Of a stretch of DNA of 41,501 nt, positions 11,767 through 21,367 are shown one piece after another. Origin of the DNA: a virus; the IMG/VR virus record IMGVR_UViG_3300048930_000438, positions 1 to 41,501 of that record, one strand, 5' to 3'. Position numbers and translations under genes: made by a program. The notes beneath the pieces were generated by a model. That model did no database searches. It saw nothing but the letters and a program-made list of their open reading frames with translations, and was not told the origin of the DNA. Within the stretch, counting starts at the first letter, position 1; each line of letters opens with the position of its first letter.

Positions 11767-14144
11767 GGCTCCACCCTCCTGAGCTCGAGGCTCATCGTCG
11801 TGTTGGCTCCGTCCAGGCGGAGGGTGTAGCCGGTCCGCCACCACCGGCCGCTGTAGGTCACCCGATCGCCGTGCCGGATCTCGAGGCCCACGGTCTGGTG
11901 CACCTCGGCGAATGGATCCGGGAAGACGGGCAGGCTCAGCTTGCGCAGCCGACTCGCACGATCGGAGAGCAGGGCTTGCCCCTTTTCACGCATCCAGGCG
12001 CGTTTCTCTGCCTCCGTGTCGATCCCGTCCGGCCATTCAGTGATGTCGTCATACGGGGGATTCGCCCGGGTGTAGCCGAGTGACAAGGTCGACACCGGGG
12101 ACGTCGGGTTGTCGTTGACCAGCGTTTCTGCCAACGTCGGTTCCTCGCCATAGCCGAGCTTGCGAACGGTGACCCGGTTGGCCAGTCGGTCGGTGTCGGG
12201 TTGCTCAACGATCGCCCCCTCGATCTCGGCCGCGTCGGCGTCCGTGGCATTCGAATAGGTCTTCACCGGCGGGAGCTCGGTTTGCGGTCGATAAGGGCTG
12301 CTCACGAGGATCCCGCCCAGCAAGCACCAGGGGGCGTAGTGATTGCCCTCCACCATCACCTCACTCATCGCGGTGTAGACGGTAGTGCCTTGTGGCCAGG
12401 TGCGATCGCTCGCGGCCGAGACACCGGTATCCGGGATGCTGACCTGGTCAGGGCGCCAGCCCGCCTCATAGGCGAGCTGCCGGCAGAAGGCACCACCATC
12501 GACCCCAGTCCGCCAGACCAGGTCGTCACGGGTGGCCACCGCCAGCAGGTAGGTGCTGTCGCGGTTGTCGAGCGTGAGCTCCATGCCCGCGGCGTCGGTG
12601 GAGGCCGGGCCGGACTGCACCAGGTAGCGGCCCTGCGGCCCACTGATCTTGCTCCCGGCCGGATCCGTGATGGTGAGAACTGGCACGATCCAGTCGGTGA
12701 GCTGGGCGAGCAGGCCCGGATTCCCGAGGCTCAGACTCAACACCCGCTTCGGTGTGGCGTCTTCGTTCATCGTGATCGTGCCCCCCTCGATCCAGGCGGG
12801 GTCGATCTGGCCGAGGTGGTTACCGTAGCGATCGGTTCGCCACCACTCCACCGCGATCCCGTAGGCACCAGGCGTGACGAAGGGCACCATCCGCACGTAT
12901 TGCGGGATCTCGATGCTCGAGGTCTCGGCTCCATCGGCGGCCGAGACCGTGCCCGCATCCGCAACCCCCAGGGTGCTGCCGATCGTGCTGCCCTCGGTGG
13001 CCGAGATCGTGCCGCTGTCACTCATGGTTGCCGTGCCGGCGAGAGCCGAGGTTTCGGCGGCGGAGATCGTCCCTGCATCCGTCAACTCAACCAGCGTCGT
13101 CGTGGCGATCGTGATGGATTCGGTGACCGAAACGATTGCGTCGTCACTAACGTCGGCCGTCGTGGCCGTCGCGATCTCGATGGCTTCCGTGGCGCTGATC
13201 GTGCCGGTGTCCGTCAGGTCGACGGTGCCGGCAATCGCCAGGCCTTCTGTGGCCGAGACGGTCGCGCTGTCGCTGATGGCCGTGGTGGCCGCGATCACAG
13301 CAGCTTCGGTGGCCGAGACTGTTCCACTGTCAGCGAGATTGAAGGTGACCGCAACGTCGATCACCTCGGTGGCGGACATCGTCCCCGAATCGCCCACCGT
13401 CACCGTGCTGCCAAGCTCGATCGCTTCCGCTACCGAGACGGTTCCTGAGTCCGTGGCGTCCAGGGCCGACACCATCGCCACGGATTCCGCGTCCAGTGTT
13501 ACGGTGCCGGATTCCGTGATGTCGACCGTGGTTGGCCCGGCGGACTCATTCCCGAACGCCGCGACCACATGCGCTCTGGCCGCGGATAGCCCGCCCCGCT
13601 CGGTCATGGTGGTGGCGCCGGCCGCAGCCTGGATCACGTAGGAACAGGCCGTGATCCAGGCCCCTTGATCCGTGTCATTCAGGGTCACTTGCGGCGAATC
13701 CACCGCCGCGCCACTGGAATCAGACTCAGAGGTCATGCCAGACAAAATCAGGGAGGCCACGGTGGTGGTGACCTCTACGTCCGAACTGGTCACCGTGCCG
13801 GTGGCGCTATTCGTTGGCCCGGTCAACCACGCGTCATCGTTTTGGTAGGTGGAGGCAATTGTCCAGTACGAATCAATGCCGGACGCGGTCCAGCCCAGCG
13901 TATTGGAACCGGAGGCTGGCTCAATCAGATACCAGATTTGCGAACGGACGCCGGAGGCCCCGGCGTCCACCGCTTTTGTGAGCGAAACACCGCCATAGGT
14001 CATCGCGGTGATGGTATCCGTACTGTCCCGGATGCCCATGAACACCACTAGCAAGCGGTTGGCCCCACTCCCCGCGTCGTAGGCGAATGAACTAGACGAG
14101 GATGACGCCCCGCCAGCCGTCAGGCCAATCTTGCTAATGGCCAT
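11757..14144 (-). CDS. Tail-tip/receptor-binding protein with 20-residue repeats
   Basis: 795 residues. Residues 1-205 form a beta-rich domain common at phage tail ends (MAISKIGLTAGGASSSSSSF, AMTYGGVSLTKA). Residues about 211-413 contain about ten repeats of 20-22 residues of the form DSGTVSATEAxxIAxT. Residues 415-795 resemble the phage tail-tip protein type with EWWRTDRYGNHLGQ, LLAQLTDWIVPVLTI and VRKLGYGEE. It is likely the tail spike or adhesion protein contacting the host surface. The repeat region probably forms a solenoid or extended stalk. Confidence 0.65.
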   Translation of the reverse strand: MAISKIGLTAGGASSSSSSFAYDAGSGANRLLVVFMGIRDSTDTITAMTYGGVSLTKAVDAGASGVRSQIWYLIEPASGSNTLGWTASGIDSYWTIASTYQNDDAWLTGPTNSATGTVTSSDVEVTTTVASLILSGMTSESDSSGAAVDSPQVTLNDTDQGAWITACSYVIQAAAGATTMTERGGLSAARAHVVAAFGNESAGPTTVDITESGTVTLDAESVAMVSALDATDSGTVSVAEAIELGSTVTVGDSGTMSATEVIDVAVTFNLADSGTVSATEAAVIAATTAISDSATVSATEGLAIAGTVDLTDTGTISATEAIEIATATTADVSDDAIVSVTESITIATTTLVELTDAGTISAAETSALAGTATMSDSGTISATEGSTIGSTLGVADAGTVSAADGAETSSIEIPQYVRMVPFVTPGAYGIAVEWWRTDRYGNHLGQIDPAWIEGGTITMNEDATPKRVLSLSLGNPGLLAQLTDWIVPVLTITDPAGSKISGPQGRYLVQSGPASTDAAGMELTLDNRDSTYLLAVATRDDLVWRTGVDGGAFCRQLAYEAGWRPDQVSIPDTGVSAASDRTWPQGTTVYTAMSEVMVEGNHYAPWCLLGGILVSSPYRPQTELPPVKTYSNATDADAAEIEGAIVEQPDTDRLANRVTVRKLGYGEEPTLAETLVNDNPTSPVSTLSLGYTRANPPYDDITEWPDGIDTEAEKRAWMREKGQALLSDRASRLRKLSLPVFPDPFAEVHQTVGLEIRHGDRVTYSGRWWRTGYTLRLDGANTTMSLELRRVEPWQ
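12906..13514 (-). repeat. About ten 60-66 bp repeats in tail-tip gene
   Basis: Tandem coding repeats of about 20 residues with the core (D/E)SGTVSATE; two units are 22 residues. Units are diverged, so the array is old or under diversifying selection. The repeat number may vary between related phages. Confidence 0.75.
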
Positions 14145-14146
14145 GG

Positions 14147-14527
14147 TTACGCCACGGCCAAGGTGATCGTAGCGGTCACCTGCTTGGTCTCGGCGCTGGA
14201 TTTGGTCCCCAGGGCTTCAACCTTGCGTGACATCATCACACCACTGCTGGAGGCGTTGAAGATCCCCCATTCGGCCCAGGCAAAGTTGGCATCGCCGGTC
14301 GCGAAGGTTGAGCGGAAGGTGATGACGTTGGTGGCCACGGTCGGATAGGTGGCGTCCATCGCCTTGCGGAACTTGTTGGTCGCGGCCTGCAGGTCGGTGT
14401 GGGCGGCCGAGAAGGCGGTCGAAGAGTCGCCGACCCCGATGTAGGAATTAGCGTTACTGAAGGCAGTGAACGCCCCGCCGGTGATGGCGAGGGCGAGCGC
14501 GTTGCGAAAGGCAGTGGTAAGGGCCAT
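14147..14527 (-). CDS. Phage tail protein (small, tip-associated family)
   Basis: 126 residues from ATG at 14527 with AAGGAG upstream. The pattern SYIGVGDSSTAFSAAHTDLQAATNKFRKAMDATYPT, then ITFRSTFATGDANFAWAEWGIFNASS, is widely seen in siphovirus tail proteins that lie beside fibre genes. Probably a structural tail component. Stop is followed 2 bases later by the start of the large tail-tip gene. Confidence 0.75.
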   Translation of the reverse strand: MALTTAFRNALALAITGGAFTAFSNANSYIGVGDSSTAFSAAHTDLQAATNKFRKAMDATYPTVATNVITFRSTFATGDANFAWAEWGIFNASSSGVMMSRKVEALGTKSSAETKQVTATITLAVA

Positions 14528-14530
14528 GGG

Positions 14531-14740
14531 TTACTCCTTGGAGGTGGTTGCTTCGAGTGCGTCGATCCGGAGCGGATCGACGATTTCCTTCGAGCCAGCC
14601 GGTCCCGGCTCGTACCACGTTTCCGTGATCGTGATGGTGGGGGTGCCGGCCTCCCCGGCGGCGATCTGCTCGGCGGTCCATTCGCCCTGGTAGGTGGCGA
14701 CCTCGATGCGGATCTTGTGCGGAACGGTGATGGTGTCCAT
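14531..14740 (-). CDS. Small tail-region protein
   Basis: 69 residues from ATG at 14740 preceded by AAGGAGGG. Beta-rich N-terminus (DTITVPHKIRIEVATYQGEW), acidic C-terminus ending ALEATTSKE. No known family. Its place between two tail genes suggests a minor structural or chaperone role. Confidence 0.65.
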   Translation of the reverse strand: MDTITVPHKIRIEVATYQGEWTAEQIAAGEAGTPTITITETWYEPGPAGSKEIVDPLRIDALEATTSKE

Positions 14741-14756
14741 GGCGGGTGATCCCTCC

Positions 14757-17450
14757 TTACGTGGTTGCTGGTGTCCATGCGACTTCGATCAGGTCGAAAT
14801 CGACCTCGTGCACGTTGCCGAAGGTGTTGCGCTCCCACTGCACGGAGAGCACCGAGTAGTAGCCCAGGTCACCGAGGTCATCGCGCAGACAGACCACCTT
14901 GGGCACGAGCTGACCGGCCGCGTCGCGGTAGCCGCGGCCGAGATCGTCAGCTGCGGCAATCAGATCGGTCGGCGTGAAGGTCGCACCCTGCTCCTGGAAG
15001 ACGCGCGCGGTCGCTCGCCAGCGGCGGTAGTCAGTCGCGCCGGCCGTGATCCGGGGCTTTGCTGACCACGACTTGCGCACCACGCGATCCCGCTGCGGGG
15101 CGACCTGGGGTGCCTTGGCGAAGTAGCGGAGGGCGACCCGTCCCTCACCGCCGGCGACGACGTCCATCACGACACCCCCGATCACCACAGCGGCCTGATC
15201 GAGCGCGGGATCCGACGTCACCTGATCGAGATCCTGTCTGACCGTGTAGGCCGCGCTGTACTCGTAGACGTGGCCACCCAACGCGGTGTCATCCCACCAG
15301 GTCGTTGTTGCCCGCGCCCTGTTCTCGCCGAGGGTTTCGACCTCATCGGTGGCCAGGTCGCGCCGCCGGTACTCGTAGCCGCCGAACTCCGCATCGCTCG
15401 CCCAGGGCGTGCCAGGCGCACCCGCTGATGCCGGCACGGGATCATGGCTGAGCAGGATCCGGCTCGGGGTAGAATCCAGGTCGAAGGCGGCGGACACGGC
15501 CGTGGCGGTGAAGTTCGTCACGGCCGGCCGCGGATCGTACTCGAGACGGAAACCACTCAGTGTTTCCGAGGTCAGACCATCGCTCGTCGTGACCTGGTTG
15601 ACGATCGTGTAGTCGAGCAGGTTGCGCAGCTTCCCACTGGGGATCGCCCAGGAGCCAACCGAGCTCGCCACTACGTCGGAGTCGATCAAGACCGGTGGCC
15701 GCACAAAAGTCTCACCACCCAGGACCTCGCCCAGGACACCTATGAACCAGTCCACGAAGCTGATCTGGTAGACCCGGGCCCGGAAGCTGACCTGGGTGCG
15801 ATCGACTGTCCAGCCCAAGGAGGGGGTGGCGGTCGCGATCACAGCAGTGGGATCGGTGGGGGAGGCCGGCGGGACGGGCAACGTCCAGACAATGTTGACC
15901 GGTGTCACGCGGGTGATCGCCGTCCAGGCGCTATACGTGCCAGCCGTGCCGGCCGCATCGGTGGCCACGCAACGCCACTCGTAGGCCCCCACCGCGGGAA
16001 AATCTCCGCTGTCCGTGGGGATCGCCCAGACACCGTTGCCTTGGTATGTGCGCGTGTCGGTGACTTGGGCACCGGATCCACTGCCACCGGACCGCACAAA
16101 CCACACCGGAAGCAGGATGCTGGGGTCGTCGTCGTTGTCACTGAAGACTGCCCGCAAGATTGGGTAGCTGTCCGAGGTGAAGGCCTTGCCTGCTGGAGGA
16201 TCCAGGGCGACCGGTACGTTGGGGGCAGCGTTCACGATGAACCAGGGGCCGGGGTTCCATCCTGACCACGTCGTTCCGTCGAATCCCTGCACCTCGTAGC
16301 GGTAGACCTTACCCCGAGGGAGAGCCGTCCAGCTGAGCCCGGCGAAGAGCGTCGCGCCCGTGATCGTTTCGGTGGCGTTGTTGGCGATCGCGTTGACGTA
16401 GGTGCCCGCGGCCCGGACGATCGTATCGGTGTCCTGCTGCCGGATCCGGAACTGCTGCTGGGTGCCAGCAGTTCCGGATCCGTGGTGCCAGGTGATGGTC
16501 ACCCCGGGGGTTGGGCTGGTGGTGCGCAACGGACTCGCGATCGCAATGTCGGCAGCCGCGATCGCAACATCGACGCTCGAGGCGTTGACGCTGAACGACC
16601 AGACATGCCAGTCACTCGGTTCGCCGGCCTTGTTCCACACTCGCGCCTTGGCGATCGCCAGCCCGTTGCTGAGGGTGACCGAGGTCGTCCAGGAGGCCCG
16701 TCGGTTGCTCTGCTCCGTGGGGCTGGCCGTCACGAAACCGGAATCGTCGACCTTGACGGTGCCGGCGCCGTTCCAGAGCTGGATCTGATAATTGGTCAAC
16801 TCGTCGAGCTCGCCGAACGTGAAGCCCTCGAGTTCCTCTTCGGTGGAGCGGAAGTCCACTCCGACCGTCGGCGTGGTGTCGGTGGTAAATCCGCCGCTCG
16901 GTGGGATGAGGGTTTCCAGAGGGATCGTCGGCGCCGTGGTGTCGTACCCGATCCCCCAAAGTGCCATGTTGCCTTGTGGGGTACCCGGCGGTCCCCCAAA
17001 GGGGTCAGGGGGATCCGTGAGACCGGTCCGCTGGTGCATCGTCGCCCCGGAGAGATCCTGGCCGGCCGACCAGTCGCCGCCTTCACCGTAGGCCGCAAGC
17101 GTGACCGGCATGCCAGCAGGGATCAGGATCGGCGTCAGCACGGTGGCTTCGACGTTGGCGCCGGTCGCCCCACCCCAGGATGCATCACCGAAGGTGGTGA
17201 TCGTGATCGGTGCGGTTTCGGCGAGCTTGTCTTCCGGTCGCCAGGTCGTTTTATTCGCCTCATAGGCCAGGAAGGCCACGTTGGGATTCGGCCCACCCTG
17301 CACCTTGTCGCCGACGCGGCCGCCGAGCCGCAGCAGCCACCAGGCTTTCGCCCGGCCGGCGCGGGTCGTGCCCCGGATCACGCCGCTATTGGTATAGCCG
17401 GCGCCGCTGGGATTGCCGGTAGGTTTCGAGCCATAGACGAACCTGGCCAT
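14757..17450 (-). CDS. Large tail protein with fibronectin-like domains
   Basis: 897 residues; its ATG overlaps the tape measure stop (TGATG). Beta-rich throughout, with repeated blocks typical of fibronectin type III-like folds (IPPSGGFTTDTTPTVGVDF; VALDPPAGKAFTSDSYPIL; PVPPASPTDPTAVIATATPSLGW). The C-terminal 200 residues (GYRDAAGQLVPKVVCLRDDLGDLGYYSVLSVQW) resemble the end of distal tail/minor tail proteins. Directly downstream of the tape measure, the position of distal tail and baseplate hub proteins. Likely forms the tail tip. Confidence 0.65.
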   Translation of the reverse strand: MARFVYGSKPTGNPSGAGYTNSGVIRGTTRAGRAKAWWLLRLGGRVGDKVQGGPNPNVAFLAYEANKTTWRPEDKLAETAPITITTFGDASWGGATGANVEATVLTPILIPAGMPVTLAAYGEGGDWSAGQDLSGATMHQRTGLTDPPDPFGGPPGTPQGNMALWGIGYDTTAPTIPLETLIPPSGGFTTDTTPTVGVDFRSTEEELEGFTFGELDELTNYQIQLWNGAGTVKVDDSGFVTASPTEQSNRRASWTTSVTLSNGLAIAKARVWNKAGEPSDWHVWSFSVNASSVDVAIAAADIAIASPLRTTSPTPGVTITWHHGSGTAGTQQQFRIRQQDTDTIVRAAGTYVNAIANNATETITGATLFAGLSWTALPRGKVYRYEVQGFDGTTWSGWNPGPWFIVNAAPNVPVALDPPAGKAFTSDSYPILRAVFSDNDDDPSILLPVWFVRSGGSGSGAQVTDTRTYQGNGVWAIPTDSGDFPAVGAYEWRCVATDAAGTAGTYSAWTAITRVTPVNIVWTLPVPPASPTDPTAVIATATPSLGWTVDRTQVSFRARVYQISFVDWFIGVLGEVLGGETFVRPPVLIDSDVVASSVGSWAIPSGKLRNLLDYTIVNQVTTSDGLTSETLSGFRLEYDPRPAVTNFTATAVSAAFDLDSTPSRILLSHDPVPASAGAPGTPWASDAEFGGYEYRRRDLATDEVETLGENRARATTTWWDDTALGGHVYEYSAAYTVRQDLDQVTSDPALDQAAVVIGGVVMDVVAGGEGRVALRYFAKAPQVAPQRDRVVRKSWSAKPRITAGATDYRRWRATARVFQEQGATFTPTDLIAAADDLGRGYRDAAGQLVPKVVCLRDDLGDLGYYSVLSVQWERNTFGNVHEVDFDLIEVAWTPATT

Positions 17451-20400
17451 CAGAGGCCTCCTGTGGTGGTTGTGGTGGTGGTCAGGGATTTGGCTTTCTT
17501 GAACAGGGCCGCCACGCGCTCCGGAGCGGCCTTGCCGGCCTCAGCGTTGCGCACGACTTCGAGCCACTCTTCCGAGGGCATGGCCAGCAAGAGGGTCTGG
17601 TGCGTGACGTGGCTGACCTGGGGGGCCGTTCCATAGCCACCGAGGGCCATTGGCGGCCCGGTGAGGCCAATGCCGCCCCCGATCGCGGCCGGGTGGCTGT
17701 AGGTGCTGAACATGTCACCAATGGCCGTGGTCACCGAAGGAATCCCGTCGCGGATGGCGCCGACCACCCCGCGGGGGATCCACTTCGCGATGCCGTAGAA
17801 GAGCTTCGAGGGACTGGAGATGATGGCCTTGGCGATCATGGCGGTGGCTGCGGCCGAAACCATGGCGTTGGCTGCAGCCTGGATCCGCCCCAGCTGGGAC
17901 TCCATACCTGAGGCGAAGGCGCTGCCGATGTTGGCACCGATGCCGCGCGCGACACCGACCGCCTGCCCACCGACGCTGGACACGATGCCCGGGATCCGGC
18001 CCAGTCCGGCCGACACGCCAGCGGCGGCCGCCGCGGCCCCTGCGGTCAGCACCTGGCGCATCGCGTTGGCCGAGCTCGTGGCGCTCTGCACCATCACGAG
18101 GCCCTGCACCTTGACGGCGGCGGCCATGGCAGCGCTTTGCAGGGCGACCGCCATCTGTGTCCCGGCCATCGCCAGGGACACATTCGACTTCATGGTGTTG
18201 GCGTTGGCGCTCACCGCCGCCTGCATCCCCGAGGACGCCGAGGTGGCATTGGTTCGCATCGTGCTGGTGTTGGCAGTTACTGCGGCCTGCATGCCGGCCG
18301 AGGCCGCAGCGGCCACGGCCTGGGCCCCACCAAAGGCAGCCTGGGTGATCGGCGGCAGCGGCATCAGGTTCGCGTTGAATGCGCCCTGAATGGCTGCCAG
18401 GGAGGCCGTGGGGGCGATCGACCAGGTGGGTGGCGCCTGCTGGAAGCCAAGCGAGATCGGCGGGATGTTGACGTCGTAGGCGGCCTTCAGGGCAGCGAAG
18501 GCCCCAGCCACGCCGGCGAGCTGCTCTTTCGCTCCGGCGAGCCCGCTGAAGTCGATGGGAGCAGAGACACGGCCTTGGCTCGGCCTGACGATGGTGCCGC
18601 CGGCAGCACCGCCGCCATCATCGTCATTGTCGCCACCCGTAGTTGTTCCGTTGCCATCGTCTCCACCCATCGGGTTGCCGGGAACTGCAGCATTGACGAT
18701 GGCCGCAAGAATTTCTTCCCTACTTGGCCAGCCTGGGAAATCCGGAATGTCGATCTGGCCTGTGATCCAGTCGAGGAGTCCCTGGGCGACGTCGATCGCC
18801 TCACCGAAGAGCGCGGTCCAGTCGACCGATGTGACGAGGCTCTTGATGTGGCCGAGGAACCCGGTGCCAATCTCGGCTGCCTTGGTGAAGATGGCCGTCC
18901 AGTCAACCGAGGCGATCAAGCTCGTGATATGGCCGCCCACCGTAGCACCAAGTGATCCTGCCTTGGTGAAGAGCGCTTTCCAGTCGACCGCAGTGATGAG
19001 CGAGACGATATGACCGCCAACGGTGGCCCCCAGGGATCCTGCCTTGGTGAAGAGCGCTTTCCAGTCGACTGCGGTGATGAGTGAAACGATGTGGCCGCCT
19101 ACCGTGGCGGCGAGAGATCCCGCTTTCGTGAACAGCGCCATCCAGTCGACCGCGGTGATCAGAGAGATGATGTGGCTGGCTACCGCGCCACCGATCTCGG
19201 CCGCCCTGGTGAAGAGCTGTAGCCAGTCAACGGAGGCAATCAGACTCACGATGTGGGCAGCGATGGTCCCACCAATCTCGCCTGCTTTCGTGAAGAGCTG
19301 CAGCCAGTCGACGGAAGCAATGAGACCGATGATGTGGTCGCCGACCTTCGAGGCCAGCGAACCTCCCTTCGTGAAGAGTTCTTTCCAATCCACCGAGCCG
19401 ATCAGACTGACGATGTGGTCGCCGATTTTGGAGGCCAGAGATCCTGCCCTGGTGAAGAGTTCCTTCCAGTCCACCGCCGCGATGAGGCCGGTGATGTGGT
19501 CCCCGACCTTCCCAGCGAGGGAGCCGGCTTTGGTGAAGAGCTCTTTCCAGTCGACCGCGGTAATCAGGCCGACGATGTGCCCGCCGATCTGGGCACCAAT
19601 GGACCCGGCCTTGGTGAACAGGTCCATCCAGTCGACGTCGGTGATGAAACTCTTGATGTGGTTGAAGAGCTTGACCCCGATGTCGCCGGCCTTGCCGAGG
19701 ATGCCGGCCCAGTCGACGTTGGGGATGAACTGCGACCAGTCGATCGAGGTGATGGCATCCCAGGCGAACTGCAGCCCGGTCTGGATCGCTGACCACGCTC
19801 CGGAGAGGAAGCCACCCCAGTCGATATTGCTGATCGAGCTGACAATGTCGCCGATCGCCGATTTGATGACCGCGAACGCCGCACTGGCGGCCGTCCTCAG
19901 CGTGTCCCAGACACCGGACCAGCCGTCGGCCGCGAACGCGGCTTTCAGCGCATCCATCAGGCCGATGAGCGCCTGGATGCCGGGCATCAGGAAGTCGATC
20001 GCCGCTCGCACGCCATCGGCGAAGCCCAGGAAGTTCGTCTGGTAGGCGACGTAGAGGCCCGCGATCGCCGCGACGATCAGGGTGATGGGTGAGAAGAGGA
20101 CGGCCATCACGCCGGCTAGGACACCGGTGGCAGCAGCGGCAACCAGCGAGGCAGCGGCGACCACCCCAAGGCCGATCGCGACCCCCTGCAGGACCATCTT
20201 GACCGTGTCGCCGTGGTCAGCCAGGAACCCGAAGGCGTTCATAAGGCCATCGAGGGCGATCCCCTTGATGGCGGACGCCACCTGGCGGCCGACACTGACG
20301 ATTTTCTGGAATCCGGAGATCAGGTCCCGGACGAATTTCATGATTTGAGCCGCGGTCTGCCGGCCGAACGCCTTGAAGAGGACGTTCTGCAGCTCGGTCA

Positions 20401-21265
20401 TCGCCGTCTCGAACGGCTTCGGGCTCGCCGCGATGCGCCCGAATATGTCGATCGCGCTGATCGCCCACCCGGTCAGGGCCGTCGCGGCCGGCAGGAGCCC
20501 CGCGCCAATCTTCGCCGCGAGGTTCGAGAACATCGCCTGGAGGGTGCGGACCCGGTTGGCCATGCCGTCCGAGGTCCGGGCGTAATCACCCTGAACGTTG
20601 GAGGTGTTTTCGAGCACCAGCCCGTAGACGGCGGTCGCCCGCTCCGCCTCCGTCATCGCATCGACGCCGTCCCAGATGCCGTTGTTGAGCGCGTACTGTT
20701 CCACGGCGGCAGCGTTGATCGGGATGCCGAGGCGCTGAAGAGCGTCGTACTCCCCCACAAAGGCGCTGGTGATCGCGTTGATGGCTTCCGGGGAGCTGAT
20801 GTTGAAGAACGACGCCATGTCGCCCGAAAGACCGATCATCGACGTGGACATGGTGGCGGCGACATCCCGCCCGAACCCCATGTTGGTGAAGAGGTTCCCC
20901 ATCGCGCCGGCGGTGCTCAAAGCCTCTGCCCGGCTGACACCGAACGCTTTGGCGGCGGAGTCGGCCCAGGTGGAGACTACGCCGGACGATTCACCAAAGA
21001 CCTGGTTGACCTGGGACTGCGCCTCGGCGGTGTCACTGGCCCCGAAGATGAACGACTTGCCGAGATTGACGACCTGGCTACCGATACCGGTGAGGATCCC
21101 GGCGCCGAGGAACCCGGTCATGGTGCTGAAGGCACCCTTCAGGAACCCCGAACCCTTGCGGTCGGTGTCCTGGACGGCGTTGCCCACCCGGCGAATATCG
21201 CGCTCGGTGGGATCCGCGCCCGTGGTTGTGAAGTCGACGCTGAGTTGCGCAGCTGAGAGGGCCAT
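17450..21265 (-). CDS. Tape measure protein
   Basis: 1271 residues from ATG at 21265. Determines tail length and is ejected during DNA entry. The N-terminus has the typical tape measure start (MALSAAQLSVDFTTTGADPTERDIRRV) and an Ala/Gly/Ser-rich region with FGESSGVVSTWADSAAKAFGVSRAEALSTAGAMG. Hydrophobic segments at about residues 350-405. Residues 534-830 are eleven 27-residue repeats with the core DWKELFTKAGS. The C-terminal part is rich in Ala, Gly and Met and predicted helical. An in-frame ATG at 21331 would add 22 residues encoded by a hairpin; I prefer 21265, though neither has a good ribosome-binding site. Confidence 0.85.
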   Translation of the reverse strand: MALSAAQLSVDFTTTGADPTERDIRRVGNAVQDTDRKGSGFLKGAFSTMTGFLGAGILTGIGSQVVNLGKSFIFGASDTAEAQSQVNQVFGESSGVVSTWADSAAKAFGVSRAEALSTAGAMGNLFTNMGFGRDVAATMSTSMIGLSGDMASFFNISSPEAINAITSAFVGEYDALQRLGIPINAAAVEQYALNNGIWDGVDAMTEAERATAVYGLVLENTSNVQGDYARTSDGMANRVRTLQAMFSNLAAKIGAGLLPAATALTGWAISAIDIFGRIAASPKPFETAMTELQNVLFKAFGRQTAAQIMKFVRDLISGFQKIVSVGRQVASAIKGIALDGLMNAFGFLADHGDTVKMVLQGVAIGLGVVAAASLVAAAATGVLAGVMAVLFSPITLIVAAIAGLYVAYQTNFLGFADGVRAAIDFLMPGIQALIGLMDALKAAFAADGWSGVWDTLRTAASAAFAVIKSAIGDIVSSISNIDWGGFLSGAWSAIQTGLQFAWDAITSIDWSQFIPNVDWAGILGKAGDIGVKLFNHIKSFITDVDWMDLFTKAGSIGAQIGGHIVGLITAVDWKELFTKAGSLAGKVGDHITGLIAAVDWKELFTRAGSLASKIGDHIVSLIGSVDWKELFTKGGSLASKVGDHIIGLIASVDWLQLFTKAGEIGGTIAAHIVSLIASVDWLQLFTRAAEIGGAVASHIISLITAVDWMALFTKAGSLAATVGGHIVSLITAVDWKALFTKAGSLGATVGGHIVSLITAVDWKALFTKAGSLGATVGGHITSLIASVDWTAIFTKAAEIGTGFLGHIKSLVTSVDWTALFGEAIDVAQGLLDWITGQIDIPDFPGWPSREEILAAIVNAAVPGNPMGGDDGNGTTTGGDNDDDGGGAAGGTIVRPSQGRVSAPIDFSGLAGAKEQLAGVAGAFAALKAAYDVNIPPISLGFQQAPPTWSIAPTASLAAIQGAFNANLMPLPPITQAAFGGAQAVAAAASAGMQAAVTANTSTMRTNATSASSGMQAAVSANANTMKSNVSLAMAGTQMAVALQSAAMAAAVKVQGLVMVQSATSSANAMRQVLTAGAAAAAAGVSAGLGRIPGIVSSVGGQAVGVARGIGANIGSAFASGMESQLGRIQAAANAMVSAAATAMIAKAIISSPSKLFYGIAKWIPRGVVGAIRDGIPSVTTAIGDMFSTYSHPAAIGGGIGLTGPPMALGGYGTAPQVSHVTHQTLLLAMPSEEWLEVVRNAEAGKAAPERVAALFKKAKSLTTTTTTTGGL
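18776..19666 (-). repeat. Eleven 81-bp tandem repeats in tape measure gene
   Basis: Units of exactly 27 codons with core G-x-H-I-x-x-L-I-x-x-V-D-W-x-x-L-F-T-K-A. Units 8 and 9 encode identical peptides and are nearly identical as DNA, indicating recent duplication. The preceding 60 residues hold degenerate VDW/IDW copies. Unit number would directly change tail length. Confidence 0.85.
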
Positions 21266-21329
21266 AAAAAGCGGCTCGGACCGTCGTACCAAGGCCGCGT
21301 GATGGGCCCTGCCACGCGGTCCGAGCCGC
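21266..21329 (-). terminator. Strong hairpin with T-run just before the tape measure start
   Basis: Perfect 13-base arms at 21271-21283 and 21317-21329 (GCGGCTCGGACCG paired with CGGTCCGAGCCGC). On the minus strand the stem is followed by TTTTT and at once by ATG. An inner CGCGTG/CACGCG stem makes it branched. It has the form of an intrinsic terminator but sits inside a structural operon, so it probably lowers tape measure expression relative to the tail tube. Confidence 0.7.
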
Positions 21330-21367
21330 ATCCCTCATGGGGGCATTAGGGGTAGATTAGCACACCC

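Noticed and set aside
12201-13448. Long plus-strand ORFs (also 2054-3118, 16482-17636, 20213-21256, 30404-31915, 40059-41333)
   Set aside because: All are antisense to clearly identified tail, portal, annealing or replication genes. They reflect high GC at third positions, and their proteins show no domains.
21266-21331. tRNA-like or small RNA gene upstream of the tape measure
   Set aside because: The 13-bp outer stem and missing T-arm motif do not fit a tRNA. A terminator-type hairpin with T-run explains it better.
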